The notes: generated by a model not told the origin, from the letters alone. A DNA stretch of 64,000 nt from Protula sp. h YS-2021 (GCA_949752745.1 OX457026.1:75855775-75919774); one strand, 5' to 3'. Shown: positions 52,988-62,056, counted from the stretch's first letter. Translations and numbers: made by a program.

Positions 52988-53733
52988 CTTACTTACTTAG
53001 GCCCATATCCCTTGGATGAGCATAGGCCATCAACGACACCTTGCCAGCGCACTCAGTTCTGAGCTGATCTCGTTGCTCCAGTCCAGTTGGTCCCCAGCCC
53101 TTTCAGCTCTGCCTCAGTGTCTCGCCTCCAGCTGATCCAGGGCGGCCTCTCTTCCTTTTGTCCTGCGGGTTCCAGGTCAGGGCTAGTCGTGTGGTGCTGG
53201 ATTCTGGTTTCCTGAGGGTGTGTCCGATCAAGCCCCACTTTCTCCGCATGATCTGCTCAGCCACTGGCACCTGTCCCGCTCGCTCCCACAAATCTTCATT
53301 CCGTATCTTGTCAGGCCACCTGCTGTTGTAGATGCGCCTCGGGCAGGTGTTGAAGAATGTCTGGATCTTCCGAAGTATTGTCTTTGTCGTCCGCCATGAT
53401 TCGCATCCGTAAAAAAAGAACAGATTTGACGTTGGAGTTGAAGATGCGGATTTTAGTCTTCATGCTGATCTCTTTGGAAGCCCAAACGCTCTTCAGGATA
53501 ACGAAGGCCCCTCTAGCCTTGCCAATTCTTGCTGTGACGTCTCGGTCTGTGCCCCCCTCCTTGTCGATCACACTTCCCAGGTAGACAAAAGACTCCACCT
53601 ATCTGATGGGCTCTCCACCGACTGTGACTGGTGAGTTGGGAGTGGTGTTGATCTTCATCAGCCCTGTCTTTTTTCCTGTTGATCCTGAGTCCTATCCCTG
53701 CTGATGTTGTTTCCAGGCGGGTAACCATGTCCT
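52988..53733 (-). mobile_element. 5'-truncated LINE (non-LTR retrotransposon) fragment
   Basis: Reverse-strand reading shows the C-terminal part of a reverse transcriptase-type ORF2: 'ESFVYLGSVIDKEGGTD...ARIGKARGAF', then 'TKIRIFNSNVKSVL', then the 'RRKWGLIGHTLRKP...GRP' C-terminal motif. The pieces are in different frames, so it is broken. The 3' end carries a short TAAG-type tail (cttacttactta on the + strand). It is inserted in the satellite, and 'tggctagcaa' flanks both sides. Confidence 0.8.
53053..53630 (-). pseudogene. Decayed LINE ORF2 C-terminus
   Basis: Remnant of the retrotransposon protein. The reverse-transcriptase thumb-region segment lies at about 53440-53630 and the C-terminal segment at about 53053-53291, separated by frame changes. 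The catalytic reverse transcriptase core and endonuclease are absent, so it cannot be functional. Confidence 0.75.
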
Positions 53734-54594
53734 GGCTAGCAAGCAGTGACCAAATACATGCCCTGTCAGTCATGCACTGTAGTGGCTAGCAAGCAGTGAC
53801 CAAATAATGTACTGTCAATAATATACTGTAGTGGCTAGCAAGCAGTGACCAAATACATGCACCGTCAATAAGGCACTGCAGTGGCTAGCAAGAAGTTACC
53901 AAATACATGCCCTGTCACTCATGCACTGTAATTGCTAGCAAGCAGTGACCAAATACATGCACTGTCAGTGATGCACTGTAGTGGCTAGCAAGCAGTGACC
54001 AAATACATGCACTGTCACTCATGGACTGTAGTGGCTAGCAAACAGTGACCAAATACATGCAATGTGAATGGCGCACTGTAGTGGCTAGCAAGCAGTGACT
54101 AAATACATGTACTGGCAATCATGCACTGCAGTGGCTAGCAAGAAGCTACCAAATACATGCACTGTCAATGACGCACTACGGTGGGTAGCAAGCAGTAACA
54201 ATCTACATGGACTGTCAATTATGTTCATAAAATAAGATAATGTTCATGAAATAAAAAACGGATAAACAGTTTTTGTAACAGCTAAACAAATTTTCAATAT
54301 TTACAGAAGATCCATATATAAATGTGTCTTTGGATACCAAATATTTATATAAATGATAGCAAGAGAAATAATAATAAAAAGAATAATTATTACACACAAA
54401 AGCAGAAAAACACTTTATAATAAAATAGACAACAGGTTACCTGGTTTTACGTTGGCCTTTTGGCATCCTATAATCCAATTTCAAGTAACCAAACAATAAC
54501 ATTCGCAACCGAAAAAGAACCCAAAGCAATCTAAAAATATTTTGTTTTAATAAAAGCAATCTAAAAAAATATTTTGTTTTAATAATGTTAACCG

Positions 54595-54680
54595 TGTGGT
54601 TGTCATGAACAGACTGTGTGGTTGTCATGAACAGACTGTGTGGTTGTCATGAACAGACTGTGTGGTTGTCATGAACAAAG
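54595..54680. repeat. 22-bp tandem repeat
   Basis: Four copies of 'gtgtggttgtcatgaacagact'. Confidence 0.9.
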
Positions 54681-55057
54681 TTCCTTTGTGCTGCTGAAGC
54701 TATTTTCTCTTACAGCAGCGGATTCGGATCCCAGTCAGATCAGCCGCGGCATAAAGTCAAATATTGTATGTTGTACATTAAACTTTTCGGCCCCAAGAAA
54801 TGAGGAGTCTAGGACATTTCCCGCGGGGACTTTTCCCACGCGGACTTTACCAGTGTGGGCTTTTTCAGCGGAGGACTTTTCCCGCGCGGACTTTTCCCGA
54901 CCTAGGCCATTTCCCGCGGATGAAGAAAAACTAACAAAAAATATTCTCTACAAGCTTTTATTGATATATTCGCACTTCACACTTAGGAATGTATGATTTT
55001 ATATCTTGCTCGCCCTGCGTTTATACCAAACAATAATGTACTACGGAGAGATCTAGC

Positions 55058-55093
55058 CGACTCCGGACATAAATCCATCATAGGCCGGAGTCG
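55058..55093. other. Hairpin
   Basis: Perfect 9-bp inverted repeat cgactccgg / ccggagtcg with an 18-nt loop. Role unknown. Confidence 0.6.
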
Positions 55094-55231
55094 AAAAAAT
55101 AATCAACGTACCTAACCATGATTTCTTTGGATTGTAATCCGTCACACAAAGGTTATCATTAATTGCAGTTGAATAGCACAACTGTTGACATAACAACCAC
55201 TGAAGCTTGCGCCTGTATAATCCAAGTAGGG

Positions 55232-55470
55232 AGAAAACGAGAGTTCAAGCACAGGAAGTGACGTCATCATGACGTCAGGAGGTGTGCTAGAACTCTCATG
55301 AGAGTTCAAGCACAGTGACGTCATAATGACGTCATAGGGTGTTCTGAAACAGATATTAAAGCGCGCGCCCGTGTCAATGACGTCATCATGACGTCATTCG
55401 TCACGTGACCTGTCAATCATGTGTCACATGACCTGTCAATCATGTGTCACATGACCTGTCAATCATGTAT
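55232..55470. promoter_or_regulatory. Nested palindromes with three double CRE-like sites
   Basis: TGACGTCAT-x-ATGACGTCA (19 bp) occurs at 55259-55277, 55316-55334 and 55378-55396. The first lies in a larger hairpin whose arms are gagagttcaagcaca and tgtgctagaactctc. A 23-bp repeat (gtcacatgacctgtcaatcatgt, three copies) follows, with one CACGTG variant. TGACGTCA is the known CREB/ATF site; regulatory use here is inference. Confidence 0.5.
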
Positions 55471-55503
55471 ATGAGGAAAATTTTCCCGATCATAAACCTT
55501 CTG

Positions 55504-55588
55504 GCCTGAATGGCTCAGTTGGTAGAGCGCAGGGCCCGTGAGCGGACCCATGATCTGAAGGTCAATGGATCGAACCCGCCCTCGGGCA
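55504..55588 (+). tRNA. tRNA-like sequence (pseudogene or SINE head)
   Basis: Has an A-box-like TGGCTCAGTTGGTAGAGC with a proper D stem and a B-box-like GGATCGAACCC. The acceptor ends pair for six positions (GCCTGA/CTCGGGC, with one G-U). The anticodon and T arms do not fold canonically, so a functional tRNA is unlikely. Confidence 0.4.
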
Positions 55589-55589
55589 T

Positions 55590-55733
55590 CACTTTCATAT
55601 CATGGGGACCCCCCCCCTGGTGAAGAATCATATACCATGGGGACCCCCCCCCCCCCCGGTGAAGAATCATATACCATGGGGACCCCCCCCCCCCTGGTGA
55701 AGAATCATATACCATGGGGACCCCCCCCCCCCC
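55590..55733. repeat. C-tract tandem repeat
   Basis: Four copies of about 46 bp, 'catataccatggggacccccccccc..ggtgaagaat'. Unit length varies with the C run. Confidence 0.85.
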
Positions 55734-56295
55734 AGGATGTGATTCAACACTCCTATAAGAGCACATTGTCTGTGCACATATGCATCATTCATGCTCTGAC
55801 TGCCGTTGGATACACATGGAAAAAAAAAGTGAAAACAGTTGCTCTTACCTATTGTGTTGTGCTGTGCTGTTGAAGAACAAGTGAAGGATTGACTGGAATA
55901 CACATAGGAGACGAAGTGAAACTAGGATGTGATTCAACACTCCTATAAGAGCACATTGTCTGTGTACATTTGCATCATTCATGCTCTGACTGCCGTTGGA
56001 TACACATGGAAAAAAAAAGTGAAAACAGTTGCTCTTACCTATTGTGTTGTGCTGTGCTGTTGAAGAACAAGTGAAGGATTGACTGGAATACACATAGGAG
56101 ACGAAGTGAAACTAGGATGTGATTCAACACTCCTATAAGAGCACATTGTCTGTGTACATTTGCATCATTCATGCTCTGACTGCCGTTGGATACACATGGA
56201 AAAAAAAAGTGAAAACAGTTGCTCTTACCTATTGTGTTGTGCTGTTGAAGAACAAGTGAAGGATTGACTGGAATACACATAGGAGACGAAGTGAA
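55734..56295 (+). repeat. 190-bp tandem triplication with TATA-like boxes
   Basis: Three nearly identical units starting 'aggatgtgattcaacac' at 55734, 55924 and 56114. Each contains TATAAGAG (55754, 55944, 56134). The units end just before a splice-donor-like GTAAGT. Together they look like a multiplied promoter/leader for the virus-like genes (inference). Confidence 0.65.
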
Positions 56296-56394
56296 ACATT
56301 AGTTATTCTTTGGAAAAGGAAAGTGAACGATTGGTTATTCTTTGGAAAGGAAGTGAAAGATTGGAGACGAATTGGCTAAACAGTCGTGGTAAGT

Positions 56395-56437
<43 letters not shown>

Positions 56438-56518
56438 TTCACTTTTATGACTCTGTGACATTATGTGACAACATGTGACTGTGACATCATGTGACTCTGT
56501 GACATTATGTGACTGTGT

Positions 56519-56558
<40 letters not shown>

Positions 56559-56639
56559 TATTATTATTATGATAATATTTAATTAGTCATATTTCAATGG
56601 TTTCCCCATTACAGTAACCACACACATAGCATAAGTACA

Positions 56640-56876
56640 TGTGTACAGAGTGTGGGGGAAAACCGACTGAGAAATTTCAGAGTGCACTCGTACAGAGTGT
56701 GGTGGAAAACCGATCAATAATTTCAGAGTGCACTCGTACAGAGTGTGAGGGAAAACCGATCGATAATTTCAGAGTGCACTCGTACAGAGTGTGAGGGAAA
56801 ACCGATCGATAATTTCAGAGTGCACTCGTACAGAGTGTGAGGGAAAACCGATCGATAATTTCAGAGTGCGCTCGAG
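56640..56876. repeat. 46-bp tandem repeat
   Basis: Five units of 'gtacagagtgtgagggaaaaccgatcgataatttcagagtgcactc'-type sequence; the central three are almost identical. Confidence 0.9.
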
Positions 56877-56939
56877 TGTGGGAACAATCAATAAATTTGA
56901 GAAGGAATGGGATTTTCCCTACGTTAAGTCCAATGTTAT

Positions 56940-57415
56940 GTTTTAAGTTATAGTAGTTGGAAAATGACACTTCTAAGCACATTTAACAAATGTAGTTTTT
57001 TGATAACATATAATATATAAAATAAATTTGAACATTTTAGCATGCTACTTATTTGAATGTTCTAAAGTTATAGTAGTGGGAAAATGGTGGTTCTAGACCA
57101 ACTTTAACAAATTTAGTTTTTAACACCATATGATATATAAAATAAGTTTGAACATTTTAGCACGCTACTTATTTGAATATTCTAAAGTCATAGTAGTTGA
57201 AAAATGGTGGTTCTAGACCAATTTTAACAAATTTTGTTTTTTGACAAAATATGATGTATAAAATAAGTTTAAACATTATACAATGGTGTAGTAGGGTAAA
57301 AATGAGGGTTCTAGACCAACTTTAACAAATTTTGTTTTTTGACATAATATGATGTATAAAATAAGTTTGAACATTTTACCATGGTGTAGTAGAGTAAAAA
57401 TGAGGGTTCTAATCC
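56940..57415. repeat. Approx. 120-bp repeat, about four copies
   Basis: 'aaaatggtggttctagaccaactttaacaaattttgttttttgacataatatgatgtataaaataagtttgaacatttta' recurs with drift. AT-rich and non-coding. Confidence 0.85.
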
Positions 57416-57515
57416 AAAATTTAATTTTTTTGAAAACATATTATGCTTTTCTTTTCTTAATGCTTTCAGGTATCGTCAGAACACATCGCTCTCCGCTTTC
57501 ACCTGATTATTAACA

Positions 57516-57935
57516 ATGTCAACATTACTTCTTCACCGATGTGTAGAGACCATGGATGACGTCTTCAAAGTGAACTATGTTGACTATGTGTTTTCAAAGC
57601 TTCCTACTTTTGAATCTAATTGGATTTTACAAGTGAAGAATTTGCATAAGCATTGGGAAGCTGTTGGAAAGATAATTCCAAGAGATGAATTCATCCACTC
57701 TTTTCTACACGAATGTGAAGAACTACTTTTACCATCAACTTACGACATTGATTCAGCATTTATCCGCGCGAATACAACTTGGGCAGCTGAACTCATGCTA
57801 GCTGTAGCTGCTAGAATTATTTTACATTATGATGATGGCGTTCCATTGACGACGAATGCATCAGAACTTGTTCGATTCAACAATGAACGAGTTGAAGTGA
57901 ATTCAAAGCTTTGTAAAATGTTTGAAGAACTATAA
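57516..57935 (+). CDS. Polinton accessory protein A (paralogue of 58694 gene)
   Basis: 139 residues, function unknown. It aligns by eye with the product at 58694-58981: shared pattern (V/F)FKxxYVDYxxSxL near the start, then HxxWE, a DEFI/EDFI block and a C-terminal helix after a Y/F-D-(I/V)-x-x-A motif. The paralogue begins at the position of Met13 (57552), so that ATG may be the true start. No signal peptide, membrane span or zinc motif is evident; mainly helical in appearance. It stands first in the gene run, behind a candidate spliced leader. The next gene starts 73 nt downstream with its own TATA box. Confidence 0.7.
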   Translation: MSTLLLHRCVETMDDVFKVNYVDYVFSKLPTFESNWILQVKNLHKHWEAVGKIIPRDEFIHSFLHECEELLLPSTYDIDSAFIRANTTWAAELMLAVAARIILHYDDGVPLTTNASELVRFNNERVEVNSKLCKMFEEL

Positions 57936-57962
57936 AAAAGCTGACTCTGCAATTTCTAATGG

Positions 57963-57970
57963 TATAAAAG
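57963..57970 (+). promoter_or_regulatory. TATA box (TATAAAAG)
   Basis: Canonical TATAAAAG 39 nt before the ATG at 58009, with an initiator-like tcatcatt about 25 nt downstream. This fits a short leader for the 206-residue gene. Confidence 0.6.
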
Positions 57971-58008
57971 GAGAAGGGTGAAGTGAAGTCATCATTCAAC
58001 GCGCAGCC

Positions 58009-58629
58009 ATGGAGAAGACAAGCAGCTTTAAAATTAGTGCAAACTTAACTATTACTGTGGAGCATGGAGAATTTGGGCTATTTCTTCGAATCAAACGTGG
58101 AGAGAGATGGCTTGCTTTATCACCATCCTTGTGGAAGATTGTGTGTCAGAACTTGGCAAGATTACGCAACATTGGCTTCAAACTGTACTTAACGCAAACG
58201 AAGTGGCTTGAAGTCATTTCATACTTGGATATGCGCTATGTGAGTTTTGTGCAAACATCACTGTTTGAAGGGAAAGAATATACGCGTTACATCAACATGA
58301 ATGATGGTGAATGGGGGACATTGCTTCAGGAAATCCATAGCATAACCTCAACCTTACTGCCATGTACGGAATGTCATGGGAAGAAAAATCCTATCAAGCT
58401 GCACAAGGACAATCGAATGAAAGTGTCAAAGCTTTCCAAGAAAAGACTGGCTGAAGTTCAATTGGAGAATATGGACGTGCAAAATCAACTTGGACTTACC
58501 TGTGAATATTGTGGTGCTTACGGATATGCTGAGGATTATGATTGTCACTGCCACAAATACAATTGCAAGTTGTGTGAACCTGACAACTTCTGCAACAAGT
58601 GTGGCTCACTAACAGTATCTGCCGAGTAA
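58009..58629 (+). CDS. PC4-like / zinc-binding protein of the Polinton
   Basis: 206 residues. Residues about 15-60 (with IKRGERWLALSPSLWK) and 75-112 (ending MNDGEWGTLLQEI) each look like the strand-strand-helix end of PC4-type ssDNA-binding domains, but this is only a visual resemblance. The C-terminal part has paired cysteines at 119/122, 165/168, 186/189 and 195/198, plus C179/C181 and nearby histidines, consistent with two or more zinc sites. Start ATG has a gccATGG Kozak context and a TATA box upstream. A role in DNA binding or transcription of the element is inference; alternatively a late accessory protein. Confidence 0.7.
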   Translation: MEKTSSFKISANLTITVEHGEFGLFLRIKRGERWLALSPSLWKIVCQNLARLRNIGFKLYLTQTKWLEVISYLDMRYVSFVQTSLFEGKEYTRYINMNDGEWGTLLQEIHSITSTLLPCTECHGKKNPIKLHKDNRMKVSKLSKKRLAEVQLENMDVQNQLGLTCEYCGAYGYAEDYDCHCHKYNCKLCEPDNFCNKCGSLTVSAE

Positions 58630-58693
58630 GACTACAAGTCATTTGCTTACCAGTCATCAAAGTGTGTAGACGTGTCATATGGATATGTGAAAG

Positions 58694-58981
58694 ATGGATG
58701 TAGAAACGTTTTTCAAGGAGACGTATGTGGACTACATGATAAGTGAACTGGCGCGTTTTGGATCTATTCAACAACAACTGGAACACTTTGACATCTATTG
58801 GGAACTTGCTCATTCCACGCTGAACGTACCGAAATTACGTGAGGATTTCATCAAAGAGTGTGTGCTTTCAAACATTGACGGAGCTGAGGAGTTTGATGTG
58901 GAAGCAGCATATCACTTTGCTCGATTTGATCCAAGACTGTTTTATGAAGTGAGAGAGTGGCTAATCTACATTGCAGTATAA
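58694..58981 (+). CDS. Polinton accessory protein B (paralogue of 57516 gene)
   Basis: 95 residues, function unknown. Same block order as the 57516 product but shorter: TYVDYMISEL, then IYWEL, an EDFIKEC block and FDVEAAY. It therefore probably arose by tandem duplication around the zinc-binding gene. The stop codon overlaps the next start by one base (TAATG), suggesting coupled translation or a shared transcript. Helical, acidic overall, no membrane segment. Confidence 0.7.
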   Translation: MDVETFFKETYVDYMISELARFGSIQQQLEHFDIYWELAHSTLNVPKLREDFIKECVLSNIDGAEEFDVEAAYHFARFDPRLFYEVREWLIYIAV

Positions 58982-59313
58982 TGACAGACATTACATTGAG
59001 ACAATATATTGTGCAAAAGACATATTGTGAAGAAATGTTATTAGCTGTAAAAAAGTTTGCATGTTTAGTATGTCCTGCTTGTCAAAATGAAGAGTGTTCA
59101 GAACATACTTGTCATTCTGCATGTGTCTATACATATTGGAATGAAGCTAAATATTACATTCATTTAGATAAAGTGTTAGATAATGCAAATCAACGTTGTG
59201 AAAAATATGGTGTAGATGCTATCACATTTGATGAATTAAGTAGTTGGTTAATGTACATTGAAGATCAATGGACTCCAATTATTCACACCATTGTATCAAT
59301 ACTTGATTTGTAA
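58981..59313 (+). CDS. Polinton accessory protein C, Cys/His-rich
   Basis: 110 residues from the ATG in the TAATG overlap. Cysteines and histidines cluster in residues about 28-50 (CLVCPACQNEECSEHTCHSAC), which could bind zinc. The flanking sequence is helical, and the C-terminal block FDELSSWLMYIEDQW recalls the EVREWLIYI end of protein B, so it may be a third, divergent member of the same family. AATAAA lies 34 nt after the stop (59347-59352), a possible end for the upstream transcript. Confidence 0.65.
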   Translation: MTDITLRQYIVQKTYCEEMLLAVKKFACLVCPACQNEECSEHTCHSACVYTYWNEAKYYIHLDKVLDNANQRCEKYGVDAITFDELSSWLMYIEDQWTPIIHTIVSILDL

Positions 59314-59346
59314 GATATGTTGATAAAATGCAAGATGTGTTGATAA

Positions 59347-59352
59347 AATAAA
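59347..59352 (+). terminator. Polyadenylation signal AATAAA
   Basis: AATAAA in the 80-nt gap between accessory protein C and the integrase; plausible 3' end for the accessory gene transcript. Confidence 0.4.
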
Positions 59353-59393
59353 ATACAAGATATGTTAACAAGTGTTAATCATTTAGTGTTAAC

Positions 59394-60494
59394 ATGTCGA
59401 CGTGGAAAGACTACTTAACCAATATTTATTTTAAACCTGGTCAACCCGGGGCATTTGCTGGTCCTTACAAACTATATCACATATTAAGAAAACATGATCA
59501 ACCAGTCACTCATTCACAAGTGAAGAAATGGTTACAGGATCAAGATGCCTTCAGTTTACTACAACCTGTAAAATATAGGTTTAAAAGGCAACGTGTCATT
59601 ACACGTGGAATTGATGACATGTGGGATATTGATTTAGCTGACATGGGAAACATAGCTTCCTATAATGATGACACCCGTTTTTTATTAGTTGTCATTGATG
59701 TGTTTTCCAAATATTTATGGGTGCAACCAATGCCTAATAAATCACATACGAGTGTCATAGAAGCCTTTCAAAAGATTTTTCATGAAACACAACGAAGACC
59801 ACGAACTCTAAGGTCAGACAAAGGAACTGAATTTAAAAACAGATGGGTAAAAGCATTTATGAAGAAGGAGGGAATACATGCCTATACGACAAAGAATGAA
59901 ACCAAAGCCAACTTTGCTGAGAGAGTCATTCGTACTCTAAAGGGAATGATGTATCGATATTTCCTACATAATCAAACGTATCGATATATGGACATCCTTC
60001 CAGACTTAGTGTATAATTACAACCATAGACCTCATGGCTCCCTCCCTAATAAGTATGCTCCTGCAGATATTCGTAAAGACAACGAATCGAAAGTGTGGAA
60101 ATATATGTATGTAGACAAATTGAAATTAAAACCGAAGAAGAAAAAACCCTACAAATTTAAAATTGGTGATCAGGTTCGCATTTCTCACATAAAATATGTA
60201 TTTCAACGAGATTATCATATAAAGTGGACGCAAGAAGTCTTCATTATCACACATCGTTGTAAGAAGCAAGGAGTACACTTGTATCGTGTGAAAGACTTTT
60301 TGGATGAAGATATTGATGGACATTTCTATGAAGAAGAACTACAGAAAGTGACAAAAGATATTGAATCAGTCTACAGAATTGAAAAGGTCTTGAAAACACG
60401 AAGAAGACGAGGTGTTAAAGAATTATTTGTGAAGTGGTTAGGTTGGCCAAAGAAGTTTAACAGTTGGGTGAAAGAAACAGATATTCGAAAATGA
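59394..60494 (+). CDS. DDE integrase with chromodomain (Polinton integrase)
   Basis: 366 residues, usual length for Polinton/Maverick integrases of the retroviral rve family. It would insert the linear element into host DNA and make the 6-bp target duplication known for this family. An N-terminal helical part (about 20-70) is followed by the catalytic core with D80 (in WDID), D142 (in RSDKGTEF) and E176 (in NFAERVIRTLK). All three catalytic residues are present. A basic SH3-like segment (about 240-310) follows, then a C-terminal chromodomain (about 325-366) with YRIEKVL, LFVKWLGW and NSW, which may guide insertion to modified chromatin. The frame is intact. The stop overlaps the ATPase start by ATGA. 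Confidence 0.95.
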   Translation: MSTWKDYLTNIYFKPGQPGAFAGPYKLYHILRKHDQPVTHSQVKKWLQDQDAFSLLQPVKYRFKRQRVITRGIDDMWDIDLADMGNIASYNDDTRFLLVVIDVFSKYLWVQPMPNKSHTSVIEAFQKIFHETQRRPRTLRSDKGTEFKNRWVKAFMKKEGIHAYTTKNETKANFAERVIRTLKGMMYRYFLHNQTYRYMDILPDLVYNYNHRPHGSLPNKYAPADIRKDNESKVWKYMYVDKLKLKPKKKKPYKFKIGDQVRISHIKYVFQRDYHIKWTQEVFIITHRCKKQGVHLYRVKDFLDEDIDGHFYEEELQKVTKDIESVYRIEKVLKTRRRRGVKELFVKWLGWPKKFNSWVKETDIRK

Positions 60495-61150
60495 AGCATC
60501 CATTCACGTGTTTGGTCTCTGGACCTACAGGCAGTGGTAAAACTTCTCTAGTTAGAGAAATTCTAGAACAAAAGTTAATTAAACCCTCTCCAAAAACCAT
60601 TTTATGGCTCTATGCAGCAGATCAGCCTTTGTATAAGGGAATGAAAGGTGTGGAATTTTACCAAGGCATTCCAGATGACATTGAAGAGCGTTTTAACCCG
60701 AAAAAACCAAACTTACTCATCATTGATGACTTAATGACCAAATGTCATAGTGATGAGCGAATGACACGTCTATTTAGTGTTGGCAGCAGTCATCAAAATC
60801 TAAGCATTATTTTTATTGTGCATAATTTGTTTCATCATGGTAGAGAAATGCGAAATATTAGTTTGAATACACATTACATCATTCTGTTTAAAAATCCTAG
60901 AGACAGTCAACAAATAAGTACATTAGCGCGACAAATGTATCCTGGAAAATCTCAATTTCTCATAGAAGCCTATCAAGATGCTACGAGCAAACCTCATGGC
61001 TATTTATTCATTGATTTGAAGCCGAAGACAAATGATCAACTACGTATTCGTACAGGCATTTTACCAAAAGATCCACATTACGTATATGTTGATAAGGTCG
61101 CGTATGAACAAGAACCAAGTCACTTGACCATTCGCAACCAAGATGTCTAA
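60491..61150 (+). CDS. A32-type genome packaging ATPase
   Basis: 219 residues. Walker A GPTGSGKT at 11-18, Walker B LLIIDD at 75-80, and a sensor-like strand SIIFIVHN at 105-112. This matches the FtsK/HerA-clade A32 ATPase of Polintons and NCLDV-like viruses, which pumps the genome into the capsid. The ATG inside the ATGA overlap with the integrase is chosen, since it places Walker A at the usual distance from the N-terminus. The 3' end overlaps the next gene by 8 nt. All motifs intact. Confidence 0.95.
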   Translation: MKHPFTCLVSGPTGSGKTSLVREILEQKLIKPSPKTILWLYAADQPLYKGMKGVEFYQGIPDDIEERFNPKKPNLLIIDDLMTKCHSDERMTRLFSVGSSHQNLSIIFIVHNLFHHGREMRNISLNTHYIILFKNPRDSQQISTLARQMYPGKSQFLIEAYQDATSKPHGYLFIDLKPKTNDQLRIRTGILPKDPHYVYVDKVAYEQEPSHLTIRNQDV

Positions 61151-61469
61151 ACGTATTCAAGCGAATCAACCATTTCTTCACTTGCTCGCACTCAGCGGGC
61201 CTAAACGACGTAAATCCTTGCTACAACAAGCTACTAAGGAAGAATTAACTAGCTTGTTTGAAATTTGTTTGAATATATTGCGAGGACATTTACCCTTAAG
61301 CTCAAAAAGGTATAAGGTATTCAAGCGTGAACGTCATACCCTACGTACACTAGCAGATAAGAAGATATCACTTCGAAGAAAAAAGAAGTTGGTTAATCAG
61401 AAAGGAGGATTCATTGGAGCTATTGCTAAATTTGCATTACCCTTGTTAGCTCAGTTGCTGTTAAAATGA
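61143..61469 (+). CDS. Conserved small basic protein of Polintons
   Basis: 108 residues. It opens with a short helical part including a LLALSGPKRRKSLLQQA block, has a very basic centre (about 58-86), and ends in GG followed by a hydrophobic helix (GAIAKFALPLLAQLLLK). This arrangement is familiar from small proteins encoded in invertebrate Polintons, but I know no proven role. A virion core or membrane-active protein is possible. Overlaps its neighbours by 8 and 4 nt. Confidence 0.75.
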   Translation: MSKRIQANQPFLHLLALSGPKRRKSLLQQATKEELTSLFEICLNILRGHLPLSSKRYKVFKRERHTLRTLADKKISLRRKKKLVNQKGGFIGAIAKFALPLLAQLLLK

Positions 61470-62056
61470 AACATACTATGAAAATGGTCCTCATTCCTGA
61501 ATATGAATATAAAATGTTGTTAGAAAAGAAGGGAAAAGATGGTGAAATCAAAACGAAAGTGAATAAACTTTTACGTGGGAAACGAACTCGTGAAAAGGCA
61601 ATAGAAATGTCTCAAGTTCTTGGCCGTCATTTACGAACAATTCAGTCGCAACAACAGCGGCAAAAGTCTGTTACATCATCCAAAGCAGAAAAATCAGAAA
61701 AGTCCCAACAGTTTCTAAGTCATTTTCAACCTATTTATCATGTAAAACTAACACAACTTCTAGCAGAACTTAAGAAATATGGTACGAGATGGACAGATAA
61801 AAATGAACTTGTTTTAAAAACAGGTACTGTCATTACAAATTCCAACATTATTGATTTGTTGAAAGAAGCATTGGTTGCTACAAGAAGAAAAGAACAACGA
61901 GAACCACCGCATGGTTGGAAGCAGTTTATTGAGGAAATTGTAGATGCTAATATTCCAAAAACTGTTTTTGGTAAAAAGACAACTCGTGAAGATATTACAA
62001 AAGAGATACAACAACGTCAACAAAGGTTGTTTCCAGAAGGATGGGAAACTTTTTAA
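61466..62056 (+). CDS. Conserved Polinton protein, helical, function unknown
   Basis: 196 residues. N-terminal block MVLIPEYEYKMLL, then a charged helical region with Arg/Lys/Gln clusters, then a folded-looking C-terminal part (HVKLTQLLAELKKYG, and EPPHGWKQFIEEI). Such proteins are seen next to the ATPase in other invertebrate Polintons, function not known to me. ATGA overlap with the gene before, and a 16-nt overlap with the 69-residue gene after it in another frame. Confidence 0.75.
   Translation: MKHTMKMVLIPEYEYKMLLEKKGKDGEIKTKVNKLLRGKRTREKAIEMSQVLGRHLRTIQSQQQRQKSVTSSKAEKSEKSQQFLSHFQPIYHVKLTQLLAELKKYGTRWTDKNELVLKTGTVITNSNIIDLLKEALVATRRKEQREPPHGWKQFIEEIVDANIPKTVFGKKTTREDITKEIQQRQQRLFPEGWETF

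Larger units (their letters stand above)
52138..54215. repeat. 50-bp satellite array
   Basis: About 17 units before and about 9-10 after the inserted LINE, each close to 'gtgaccaaatacatgcagtgtgaatgacgcactgtagtggctagcaagca'. Copies left of the insertion are more uniform than those at the right, which carry 'ctgtcaatcatg' variants. Confidence 0.95.
56389..57469 (+). other. Candidate 5' leader intron of the Polinton
   Basis: Donor cagtcgtg|GTAAGTG at 56389 and acceptor cttttcttaatgctttcag| ending at 57469, 47 nt before the first ATG. The span contains two long poly-T tracts (about 56398-56436 and 56522-56556), a 46-bp repeat and a 120-bp repeat. No coding signal. Confidence 0.4.

Noticed and set aside
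52138..54215. CRISPR-like spaced repeats
   Set aside because: The units are contiguous head to tail with no unique spacers, in a eukaryotic setting; it is a satellite.
55515..56280. Reverse-strand open frames repeated three times
   Set aside because: Repeat-derived; they follow the 190-bp triplication and the C-tract repeat and have no protein-like features.
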